A stretch of 64,000 nt of DNA from Mariniflexile sp. AS56. Its GTDB lineage: Bacteria; Bacteroidota; Bacteroidia; Flavobacteriales; Flavobacteriaceae. The notes below the pieces were generated by a model. It worked only from the letters and a program-made list of their open reading frames with translations, made no database searches and was not told the origin of the DNA. The position numbers were made by a program, and so were the translations under genes. How positions within the stretch are numbered: position 1 is the stretch's first letter; each line of letters begins with the position of its first letter. Positions 1-7,851 of this stretch are shown one piece after another. The DNA lies in contig NZ_JAUPED010000004.1 in assembly GCF_030552475.1 (NCBI RefSeq), positions 273,073 to 337,072 on the forward strand, read 5' to 3'.

Positions 1-252
1 GATTAAGAACGCTATTACTACGGACAAGAAAACACTAACAGCAACTAGTTGCCGAATTCTATTTTGTCGATTCTTAATTTGAATACGCTTTTTTATATTT
101 TCTAATTGAACTGCAGTCGCTTTAGGGAATTCTTTTAATTCGATATTTGAATAACTCCCTTCTAAAGCACTGTTATCTTTTCGTTTTGTTAAAAGACTTC
201 GGTTATTTTTTAACGAATTCATTGCCGCCATCATAGCACCTTCTCCACCCAT
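1..252 (-). CDS. Small conserved membrane protein, 3' end cut off by window edge
   Basis: Reading the minus strand from the ATG at 252-250 gives 84 open codons that run off the window. The protein starts MGGEGAMMAAMNSLKNNRSL, continues with a basic, charged stretch, and ends in a hydrophobic segment (about residues 69-84) that looks like the start of a transmembrane helix. The Gly/Met-rich N-terminus is familiar from small unnamed proteins of flavobacteria, but I know no function. The ATG at 252 is the first in frame; a basic region before a helix suggests the N-terminus stays in the cytoplasm. The C-terminus is not visible. Confidence 0.6.
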   Translation of the reverse strand, partial: MGGEGAMMAAMNSLKNNRSLLTKRKDNSALEGSYSNIELKEFPKATAVQLENIKKRIQIKNRQNRIRQLVAVSVFLSVVIAFLI

Positions 253-486
253 AATTTCTAAGTTTTAAAATGAAACATAATTGATTTATCAAACAACAAA
301 AGATACTATTAATCTCAGGTATTCTCAATCAAACTAAAAAAAGCTGCTTTATATATAAGTAGCTAATTTTATAAAAATGTTACAAAATGGTGGTGTGAAC
401 TTATAGAACTTGTTTGAAAACGAAAAGCATCTTTCTCCTTTATATAAAATTGGCTTCTCTCGAATTAATAAACACTTAGATACAGA

Positions 487-1947
487 TTAATTATTTATAA
501 TGAGTTCCATACTATCTATATAATCTCCTAGACTGACATCAACATTTACAAAATTCACATATATGTCGATCGCATTTTTTGCATAAAATTCAGCCTTATA
601 TTTATCATAATTCACAAAACTCTTATTGTCAAACAATTTAGCCAAACCATAATACACATGCGCAAGTTCTATTTCAAAAACTCCTTTTCTATTTTCACTA
701 TCAATTAAACTAATTCTAACTTTTTTAGACTTCTCATAATATTCCAAAGATTTATCATAAATATTTAAATTATAATTAACAAGCCCTAAACCATATAAAC
801 AAGCAGCATAAACCCTTAATATTTTAGGCCCCTCTATGTTTTTAAAACTTTTAAATTCCTGCTCAGCTTTTTCTAAATAAAATTTAGCTAATTTTAAATC
901 ATCACTATTATTAGTATTATAGAATATCAAAGAATAGTAGTCATTAAAATTGATATAAAAAGCAATTACAATAAATAAAAAATCTTCTCCTAAATAATCT
1001 TTATTACTAACTGCATTAATCAATTCTTCTCCCTCATCAAAATAAGTTCGAGCTTGATTAAATTCTCCTTGCTTCACATACAACTTACCTAAACTACTTA
1101 TGGTATTTAAGTAACTTGAAACATAGTTGTTTTCAGCTTCATATGCCTTTTTTTTAAAATCATAGGCTTCTAATAATAATGAATCATAAAATTTATTATA
1201 GCCACTATACAAGCTATAGATATTCTGATATTGTTTTCCTATATTAATATTATACTTTCCTGAATACAAAAAATTTAATCTTTTATACAAATTCAAAGAA
1301 TAATCGTATTGCTCTCTAGCTTTTTCTATTTCCCCTTTTTGCTTATAAAGAATACCTAAATCAGTATGAATTTCTGCTTTTTGAATAAGAAATATTTCAG
1401 TATCCAAATTGTACTTGTTGAAAAGACTAAGCGCCTCGATGAAATAAGTTTCTGGCTTTACTCCCTTTTCAAGAATATTATTTAAATAAATTCTACCTAT
1501 AAATGAATCACTAATTGCTAATTCATAATCATCTTTGGTGTTACTCCGAATATATTCAAACACTCCTAACGATTTAAAATAGTCATCAGCAATATAATAT
1601 GATAATGCTTTCTCGAGCAATCCCCTTCCTTCTAAATAAGAGTCGTTAAGAATATTAGCAATTTCATCATCTTCTGCTTCGCTTAAAGACTTAATTTGTG
1701 CTAAAAATTGTTTTTTCATTGGATCAGAATCATCCATATAGGCAACTTTTAAAAGCAAATCAATTTTGCGATCACGATCTTCATTATCATTTTTATCAGA
1801 CACTCCTGTTTTATAACTTATAACAGCCGCAACAACAGTTAATAATCCAATACTTATTCCCACTATTAACAAAATGATTCCCATTTTTCGATTTAAGCTC
1901 ATATCTGTACGAAATGTTTTCAAATATACATTTTTGTTTTCAAACAT
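487..1947 (-). CDS. TPR-repeat protein with one N-terminal membrane helix, function unknown
   Basis: A 486-residue protein. Residues about 22-44 form one hydrophobic helix (GIILLIVGISIGLLTVVAAV), preceded by a Lys/Arg-containing tail, so it is probably a membrane-anchored protein. The rest is alpha-helical with several tetratricopeptide-like units, for example around ILYKQKGEIEKAREQYDYSL and the segment with GKLYVKQGEFNQARTYFDEG. The architecture resembles the sensor half of flavobacterial TPR regulators or kinases, but no helix-turn-helix or kinase domain follows. It stands alone, with about 230-bp gaps on either side. A protein-protein scaffold is the only role I can infer; no name is justified. 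Confidence 0.75.
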   Translation of the reverse strand: MFENKNVYLKTFRTDMSLNRKMGIILLIVGISIGLLTVVAAVISYKTGVSDKNDNEDRDRKIDLLLKVAYMDDSDPMKKQFLAQIKSLSEAEDDEIANILNDSYLEGRGLLEKALSYYIADDYFKSLGVFEYIRSNTKDDYELAISDSFIGRIYLNNILEKGVKPETYFIEALSLFNKYNLDTEIFLIQKAEIHTDLGILYKQKGEIEKAREQYDYSLNLYKRLNFLYSGKYNINIGKQYQNIYSLYSGYNKFYDSLLLEAYDFKKKAYEAENNYVSSYLNTISSLGKLYVKQGEFNQARTYFDEGEELINAVSNKDYLGEDFLFIVIAFYINFNDYYSLIFYNTNNSDDLKLAKFYLEKAEQEFKSFKNIEGPKILRVYAACLYGLGLVNYNLNIYDKSLEYYEKSKKVRISLIDSENRKGVFEIELAHVYYGLAKLFDNKSFVNYDKYKAEFYAKNAIDIYVNFVNVDVSLGDYIDSMELIINN

Positions 1948-2128
1948 TTACTCATGGAAAATTAAATTCAGAAATCCAGCCCCGTTTGTATTAGCCTATA
2001 AAAGTAAAAACAACTTGACTTCGAAACGGTTAGCTCTTTTGCTATAAAACACAGTGAGCCAAAACCATCAACAGGTAAAACTCCCCGCTTGGAAAACCTT
2101 CAAGTATTACACAACATAAAACAATGTA

Positions 2129-2148
2129 ATTCCTGCCGTCGCAGGAAT
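2129..2148. repeat. Short palindromic intergenic hairpin (ATTCCTGC stem)
   Basis: ATTCCTGC, a 4-nt loop CGTC, then GCAGGAAT form a perfect 8-bp stem just downstream of trkH. The same stem with a different loop occurs at 21278-21297, and a related stem lies at 38606-38623. There is no U-run directly after it on either strand, so it looks like a dispersed flavobacterial repeat rather than a normal terminator. Confidence 0.55.
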
Positions 2149-2157
2149 GACAAGAAA

Positions 2158-3651
2158 CTATCTATTACGCCAAAAGAAAGGTGTGAATAAAATAAGTACC
2201 GTAAACAATTCTAAACGCCCAATAAGCATTAAGAACGACGACCACCACTGTGCCAACGGTGGCAAAGCCGCATAATTATTTACAGGTCCGAAATTACCTA
2301 GCGCAGGACCAATATTCCCTAAACTGGAAGCAGACAAACCTATAGCCGATTCAAAATCTATATTAAACATCGAAAACACCAAAGCCCCTATAATAAACGA
2401 TAGCATATACAGAATAAAAAAGGCTAACACATTAAACACAATAAACCTATTAATGGCCTTATTATTATACCTTACTGGAATAATAGCGTTGGGGTGCAGC
2501 GTGCGTTTAAATTCTAAAAAACCATTTTTTATAAGTATTAAATGGCGCACCACTTTTACACCTCCCGAAGTACTCCCTGCAGAACCACCAAGAAACATGA
2601 GTCCGAAAAAGAACACCACCAAAAAGGGTGTCCATAAGGTATAATCAGCACTTATAAAACCGGTTGTTGTAATAACACTTAGCACTTGAAATAAGGCGTG
2701 CCTAAAAACACTTTCACCTTCTCCCCAAACCATAGGATGATTTATAGTCGATTTTGAGATGTCCGCTTGAAAATAAATTACAAGAGCCGCTATAACAGTA
2801 AAAACAACTACAAATTTAAAGTAGAGACTAAACTCTTCATCTTGAATTATTTTTTGAACCCGTCCTTTAAAAGCAAAATAACTTAATACAAAGTTTGACC
2901 CCGCCAAAAACATAAATAATATGATGATGTATTGAATAACAGGTTCGTTATTCCAATAAGCGACGCTGGCATTTTTTGTTGAAAACCCTCCTGTCGATAA
3001 AGTTGCCATAGAGTGATTGATCGCATCGAAAAACGACATTCCTGCTAGTTTTAACAAAAGTGTTTCCGCTGCAGTGTACCCAAAATAAATAAGCCATAAA
3101 CGTTTGGCTGTATCTGTAATTCTAGGGTGTAGTTTATCGCCACTAGGCCCAGGTGCCTCGGCTGCAAAAAGCTGCATCCCTCCTATGCCTAATAATGGTA
3201 AAATAGCGATAGCAAGTACAATAATACCCATACCCCCAATCCAGTGTGTGGTACTTCTCCAAAACAAAACACCTTCGGGTAATATTTCAATATCGTTTAA
3301 AATTGAAGCGCCCGTGGTAGTATACCCAGACATGGTTTCGAAAAAAGCATTCGTAAACGTGGGAATACTTTCTGTTAACACATACGGCAAAGTACCCGAC
3401 AAGGACATAATAATCCAACCAAAGGTTACAACAATATAACCTTCACGCTTATTCATTTCCTTTTTATGCTTGGCAGTAAGCAACATGGTTACAATTCCTA
3501 TAATGATGGTAAACAGACCAGCAAAAAATATTTGTAAAGTCACACCATCGTTATAAAGAAAACTTACAAGAGACGCTAACAGCATAAAACCACCGTTAAA
3601 GACTAACAGCAATCCTAAAAAGTGGAAAATGATTTTATAGTTGAGTTTCAA
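2158..3651 (-). CDS. trkH: Trk-type potassium uptake protein, membrane subunit TrkH
   Basis: Membrane subunit of the Trk K+ uptake system; it conducts K+ (usually driven by ion gradients) and is gated by the cytoplasmic TrkA ring. The 497-residue length fits the TrkH/KtrB family. Visible pore-loop signatures with filter glycines are MSGYTTTGAS, TLSTGGFST, ITTTGFISADY and SLGNIGPALG, separated by hydrophobic helices of an M1-P-M2 fourfold repeat, plus the conserved GSAGSTSGGVKV segment. The gene follows trkA on the same strand with a gap of about 105 bp, so both halves of the transporter are probably co-transcribed. The start MKLNYKIIFHFLGLL leads straight into the first helix. Confidence 0.95.
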   Translation of the reverse strand: MKLNYKIIFHFLGLLLVFNGGFMLLASLVSFLYNDGVTLQIFFAGLFTIIIGIVTMLLTAKHKKEMNKREGYIVVTFGWIIMSLSGTLPYVLTESIPTFTNAFFETMSGYTTTGASILNDIEILPEGVLFWRSTTHWIGGMGIIVLAIAILPLLGIGGMQLFAAEAPGPSGDKLHPRITDTAKRLWLIYFGYTAAETLLLKLAGMSFFDAINHSMATLSTGGFSTKNASVAYWNNEPVIQYIIILFMFLAGSNFVLSYFAFKGRVQKIIQDEEFSLYFKFVVVFTVIAALVIYFQADISKSTINHPMVWGEGESVFRHALFQVLSVITTTGFISADYTLWTPFLVVFFFGLMFLGGSAGSTSGGVKVVRHLILIKNGFLEFKRTLHPNAIIPVRYNNKAINRFIVFNVLAFFILYMLSFIIGALVFSMFNIDFESAIGLSASSLGNIGPALGNFGPVNNYAALPPLAQWWSSFLMLIGRLELFTVLILFTPFFWRNR

Positions 3652-3757
3652 TTAGATAGTATTTATATTTTTACTTAAAACGACATCTCGAATCTTATTT
3701 TTAATTCGACACCCTTTCATATACGGGAGTTTCGGGTTTCGTAGCTGTTTGTTTTTT

Positions 3758-5107
3758 TTAAAGAAATAATTTTTCGACTCGTTTTATAGATTGAAGCAAG
3801 CAACACACGACTACGCGATCACCTTCTTGAATTTTAAAATCGCCCAAAGCAATCATTCCAATACCATCTCTAATAACTCCACCTATAATGGCAGATCTTG
3901 GAAAATCGATAGATTTAATAGATTTATTACAAACAGCAGATGTCCCTTTAACTTCAAATTCCAGCAACTCTGCATTTAAATTATTAAGCTTGGTCATGGC
4001 AACTACTTCACCACGGCGTATATATCTAAAAATATTATTGGCTGCTAATAATTTCTTATTTACCAAGGTATCAATCCCAATAGAATGTGATAACTCGAAA
4101 TAATCCATATTTTCAACCAAAGCAATGGTTTTTTTTATGCCTTTTGATTTTGCCACTAAACACGACATAATGTTGGTTTCAGAATTTCCTCCCACAGCTA
4201 TAAAAGCATCCATGTCGCGAATATTTTCTTCTTCTAGCAAGTCAACGTTTCGTCCATCACTATTAATAACCAATACCTTTGTGAGAACTTCAGCAATTTC
4301 GAAAGCTCTATCTCTATTGCCTTCCAATAATTTAACATTAAATCCTTTTTCACTTAAATCTCTAGCGGTTTTAAAACCTATTTGGCTTCCGCCAAGAATC
4401 ATCACATTTTTTAAAGCTTTGTTGGTTCTTCCGGTAAGTCTACAAAGTTCATCACCACCGCCTTCAGAAGTTATAAAAACAACATTATCACCCCGTTTAA
4501 ACTTGGTATCACCACGAGGAATGATGGTGTATTGCGTTCCAAAACGCTGAATCGCAATAGGCACAAAATGTAATTCTGGAAAAATTTCAGCGGCTTCTTT
4601 AACGGTTTTACCAACAAAGGATGCCGATCTAGACAGGGTTAAACCTGACATCGTTAAGGCCCCATTTTCAAACTCGTAATTCTCGTTAAAGGATGATTGT
4701 TTTAATGATAATTCAATTTCAGATGCTGCTAAAGCCTCAGGAGAAATCAACTCATCAATTCCAAATTTTGTAAAACCAACCTCTTCTTTATGGTGTATAA
4801 ACTCGGTATTAGAAATTCTTGCAATGGTTTTTTTAGCCCCTAATTGCTTAGCTAACACACAAATAGTAATATTCGTGGTTTCGCTCGATGTTACGGCTAT
4901 AAATAAATCGCAGGTATTTACACGCGCTTCTTTTAAAATTGCAATAGAAGTGGCATCACCTCGAATCACTCTAATATCTAAATGCGTATCAGCGTAGGCT
5001 AAACTTACCTTGTTGGGATCTAATAAAGTAATTTCTTGAGATTCGTAAGATAATAACTTAGCCAAATGAAATCCTACTTCACCGGCTCCAGCAATAATTA
5101 TTTTCAT
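3758..5107 (-). CDS. trkA: Trk potassium uptake regulatory protein TrkA
   Basis: Peripheral, cytoplasmic NAD(H)/nucleotide-binding regulator of TrkH. At 449 residues it has the full-length double arrangement: a first Rossmann RCK domain beginning MKIIIAGAGEVGFHLAKLL (GxGxxG type), a TrkA_C domain around 140-225, a second Rossmann domain beginning NVMILGGSQIGFKTARDL near 235, and a second TrkA_C domain at the C-terminus. Acidic residues after the first beta-strands (LLDPNK) fit NAD rather than NADP binding. It is the first gene of the trkA-trkH pair; about 220 bp of non-coding DNA separates it from the divergent ubiE/menG gene. Confidence 0.96.
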   Translation of the reverse strand: MKIIIAGAGEVGFHLAKLLSYESQEITLLDPNKVSLAYADTHLDIRVIRGDATSIAILKEARVNTCDLFIAVTSSETTNITICVLAKQLGAKKTIARISNTEFIHHKEEVGFTKFGIDELISPEALAASEIELSLKQSSFNENYEFENGALTMSGLTLSRSASFVGKTVKEAAEIFPELHFVPIAIQRFGTQYTIIPRGDTKFKRGDNVVFITSEGGGDELCRLTGRTNKALKNVMILGGSQIGFKTARDLSEKGFNVKLLEGNRDRAFEIAEVLTKVLVINSDGRNVDLLEEENIRDMDAFIAVGGNSETNIMSCLVAKSKGIKKTIALVENMDYFELSHSIGIDTLVNKKLLAANNIFRYIRRGEVVAMTKLNNLNAELLEFEVKGTSAVCNKSIKSIDFPRSAIIGGVIRDGIGMIALGDFKIQEGDRVVVCCLLQSIKRVEKLFL

Positions 5108-5302
5108 TTATTAAAATTCATTTTAAACACCCTAATAAGGGACTGCAATATACTATATTTTAGAGTTAGCACATTAAAATAGCTTTATGTAACCAATAAA
5201 TCGTGTAAGTTGTAATAATTAAATGATTTAGAAATGCTGAAATTTTTATCACTTTACCCTATTTAGATTTTAATTGATATTTTAAAGTAGAAATAAATTA
5301 TG

Positions 5303-5310
5303 TAGGTTTG
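5303..5310 (+). promoter_or_regulatory. Candidate -7 promoter box TAGGTTTG for the menG-porT unit
   Basis: TAGGTTTG matches the Bacteroidota sigma-A -7 consensus TAnnTTTG. It ends only 17 bp before the proposed TTG start at 5327, so the leader would be very short. No -33 TTG is at the ideal distance. Confidence 0.4.
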
Positions 5311-5326
5311 CCAAAAAATTAGAGCA

Positions 5327-6052
5327 TTGTCGAAAATTAAGCCTTACAAAAACAGCGATTTAGGAAAAAAAGAACAGGTAACTAAAATGTTTGATACCAT
5401 TTCTGGAGATTACGACGGGTTAAACCGTGTGATATCTTTTGGAATAGATATTAAATGGCGTAAAAACGTAGTTAAGCTTGTTAAAGAAAGCAACCCAGAC
5501 ACCATTCTAGATATCGCTACTGGAACGGGCGATTTAGCTATAAATCTAGCCGAAACCAACGCTACTAAAATTGTTGGTTTAGACATAAGTAGTGGCATGC
5601 TTGAAGTTGGTAAAGTAAAAATCAAGAAGAAAGCTTTAGAATCTAAAATAGACATGATTTTAGGTGACAGTGAAAATATGCCTTTTGAAGATAATAGTTT
5701 TGACGCTATTACCGTTGCCTTTGGGGTGCGTAACTTCGAAACACTTGAAAATGGCCTTAAAGAAATTTATCGAGTACTAAAACCTAACGGTACATTTGTT
5801 ATTTTAGAAACTTCGATCCCAACAAAAACCCCTTACAAACAAGGTTACAAATTCTACACATCAAACATATTGCCTCTTATAGGTAAACTGTTTTCTAAAG
5901 ATAGAAGTGCTTATAAATATTTATGCGAATCGGCATCTGTTTTTCCTTATGGTGAAGCTTTGAACAATATTTTACGTAAAATTGGGTTTATTAATGTTGA
6001 AGATTTTCCGCAAACTTTTGGAGTTGCGACTATTTACAAAGCGTCAAAATAA
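5327..6052 (+). CDS. ubiE: Demethylmenaquinone methyltransferase (UbiE/MenG family)
   Basis: SAM-dependent C-methyltransferase that makes menaquinone from demethylmenaquinone, the last step for the respiratory quinone of flavobacteria. The 241-residue protein shows the family opening [20 protein letters not shown], the SAM loop [10 protein letters not shown] near residue 60, the second family signature around [20 protein letters not shown], and [15 protein letters not shown]. The start codon is TTG: the sequence upstream of the conserved domain has no ATG in frame, and the N-terminus it gives ([17 protein letters not shown]) looks native for the family. porT follows about 90 bp downstream, a pairing common in flavobacteria. 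Confidence 0.95.
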   Translation: MSKIKPYKNSDLGKKEQVTKMFDTISGDYDGLNRVISFGIDIKWRKNVVKLVKESNPDTILDIATGTGDLAINLAETNATKIVGLDISSGMLEVGKVKIKKKALESKIDMILGDSENMPFEDNSFDAITVAFGVRNFETLENGLKEIYRVLKPNGTFVILETSIPTKTPYKQGYKFYTSNILPLIGKLFSKDRSAYKYLCESASVFPYGEALNNILRKIGFINVEDFPQTFGVATIYKASK

Positions 6053-6143
6053 AACTATGAAACGAGCATGTTAAAAATTTCATCTCCCAAGGAAATGATT
6101 AATTGCGAACAACATGTGTCCGTTAAAAAATAAACACACTTAC

Positions 6144-6872
6144 ATGAAATACTTTTTTGCATTATTAACATGTTTACTTATCACACAATCTTCTGATGCT
6201 CAATTATTCAGAAAAGAGAAAGTAACTTATGATGCAAACCAAGGGAGAGGCACTACCGATAATAACTTATTACGCTGGGGATACTTTTTAGGAATTAATA
6301 ATTATGATTTCAACTTCGATTACAACGAAGACTTACGTGATATTTACGTAAAACGAAGCCCTGGTTTTAGTGTAGGTTTAATAGGAAACCTACGCATTAA
6401 CGAGTTTTTAGATTTACGTTTAGAACCTGGTTTATTAATTACAACCCGCGAATTGTATTATAGCCAAAGCTATTTTCAAGGCGCTGCAGTTACTGAAGCC
6501 GATTTAATACGTGAGGTCAAATCGACCTACATACATCTACCTTTATTACTTAAAGTTTCAACCAAGCGTGTTAATAATTTCAAACCCTTTATTGTGGGCG
6601 GTTTTTCAACAGCTTTAAACTTATCTAGTAATGAAGAAAACCCTAACGACAATTCTAACGGGCAATTTAGAACTACCAAAAACAACCTATATTACGAATT
6701 AGGTTTTGGTATAGACTTCTATTTATACAATTTTAAATTCACACCCTCTATACGCGGTCTTTTTGGAATTAACGACGAACTTGTGCGTGACGAAAACCCA
6801 GACAGTCCTTGGACAAGCAACGTAAACAGCATGAAAACCAGAGGTGTTTTTATTAATTTTACGTTTCAATAG
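6144..6872 (+). CDS. porT: PorT-type outer membrane beta-barrel protein (type IX secretion)
   Basis: A 242-residue protein with an N-terminal signal peptide (MKYFFALLTCLLITQSSDAQ) followed by an eight-stranded-type porin-like barrel rich in alternating hydrophobic strands. Sequence features such as the segment around LRLEPGLLITTRELYY and the position directly behind the menaquinone methyltransferase gene match flavobacterial PorT, an outer membrane component needed for type IX secretion and gliding. I start at the ATG at 6144 because it begins the signal peptide; an in-frame ATG at 6114 would add ten polar residues. The assignment rests on family resemblance and context; the role in secretion is known from relatives, not shown here. 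Confidence 0.88.
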   Translation: MKYFFALLTCLLITQSSDAQLFRKEKVTYDANQGRGTTDNNLLRWGYFLGINNYDFNFDYNEDLRDIYVKRSPGFSVGLIGNLRINEFLDLRLEPGLLITTRELYYSQSYFQGAAVTEADLIREVKSTYIHLPLLLKVSTKRVNNFKPFIVGGFSTALNLSSNEENPNDNSNGQFRTTKNNLYYELGFGIDFYLYNFKFTPSIRGLFGINDELVRDENPDSPWTSNVNSMKTRGVFINFTFQ

Positions 6873-6947
6873 ACTTAAGACAAAAAGCACTTAGCTTTAA
6901 CCAATCAACCCATTTTTAATTGTTAATTTTCAATTATTCATTGAAAA

Positions 6948-7673
6948 TCAACACCCTCTTCTCTTAAATTCGCTCAATAAAATAGCAGTCGCAGTCGCCA
7001 CATTTAAACTTTCAGTTGCTTGTAAATCGCCAAATCTTGGAATGGATATTTTATCAGTAATAATAGCTTCCACTTTTTTTGAAACGCCGTTGGCTTCGTT
7101 ACCCATAACCAAAATACCATGTTCAGGCAATTGTTCCTTATAAACGTTTTCACCTTCCATAAAGGCACCATAAACAGGAACCTCTGTTGCTTTTAAAAAC
7201 TCAACCAAATCAACATAATTAATAGTCACTCTGGTTATAGACCCCATAGTCGCCTGCACCACTTTAGGGTTAAAACAGTCTACAGTTTCATGACTACACA
7301 CCAAATTTTTCACCCCAAACCAATCACAAAGCCTGATGATGGTTCCCAAGTTCCCAGGATCTCTAACAGCATCAAGCGCCACTGTAAGTCCGTTTACTTC
7401 AATCGGTTCTTCTGCAGGTATTTTAAAAATAGCCAAAGCCGTGTTGGGTGTTGTTAAAAAACTAATTCGTTTTAAATCGGTTTCATTGATTAAAATTTCA
7501 TTTCTGGCATCACTATTGAAGGATTCAGTCGTATATAATGCATGTAAAACCAAATGAGATTGTAATAACTCTTTTATCGTTTTAACGCCTTCAACAACAA
7601 AAAGACCATGTTGTTGTCGGTATTTTTTTTGCTTTAAACTCGTTATTAGTTTTATCTGACTTTTAGAGAGCAT
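6948..7673 (-). CDS. SpoU/TrmH-family RNA 2'-O-methyltransferase
   Basis: Transfers methyl from SAM to a ribose 2'-OH of rRNA or tRNA; the exact target cannot be read from the sequence. The 241-residue protein has an N-terminal substrate-binding part (SKQIKLITSLKQKKYRQQ-like opening, residues 1-95) and a C-terminal SPOUT knot. The three SpoU motifs are present: DPGNLGTIIRLCDWFG (motif 1), VMGNEANGVS (motif 2) and IPRFGDLQATESLNVATATA (motif 3); the usual P-M/S variation is seen in motif 3. It is divergent from tamL, a neighbourhood common in flavobacteria. Confidence 0.92.
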   Translation of the reverse strand: MLSKSQIKLITSLKQKKYRQQHGLFVVEGVKTIKELLQSHLVLHALYTTESFNSDARNEILINETDLKRISFLTTPNTALAIFKIPAEEPIEVNGLTVALDAVRDPGNLGTIIRLCDWFGVKNLVCSHETVDCFNPKVVQATMGSITRVTINYVDLVEFLKATEVPVYGAFMEGENVYKEQLPEHGILVMGNEANGVSKKVEAIITDKISIPRFGDLQATESLNVATATAILLSEFKRRGC

Positions 7674-7769
7674 GACGTTTTATTAATTAATATGATTTTT
7701 TATAAAGAAATGAAAATACCAATGTATTAATCTCAAATTATTTAAATATTTATTTCAATGAAAATAATG

Positions 7770-7777
7770 TATTTTTG
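7770..7777 (+). promoter_or_regulatory. Candidate -7 promoter box TATTTTTG upstream of tamL
   Basis: TATTTTTG fits TAnnTTTG and lies 75 bp before the tamL start, in the divergent gap with the SpoU methyltransferase gene. No good -33 element is visible. Confidence 0.4.
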
Positions 7778-7851
7778 AGTCCGCAAAGGTCATTATTTTT
7801 TTTAACCAAATAGACAAAGAACACCTATAACCTGAATTAATTTTTTTTCGT

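Noticed and set aside
253..486. Gap between the first two genes
   Set aside because: A/T-rich, no reading frame, no clear promoter, terminator or RNA; nothing to report.
4125..4550. Plus-strand open frame of 141 codons opposite trkA
   Set aside because: Long antisense frames arise from the codon use of trkA; composition is Ser/Leu/Pro-rich without domain or promoter.
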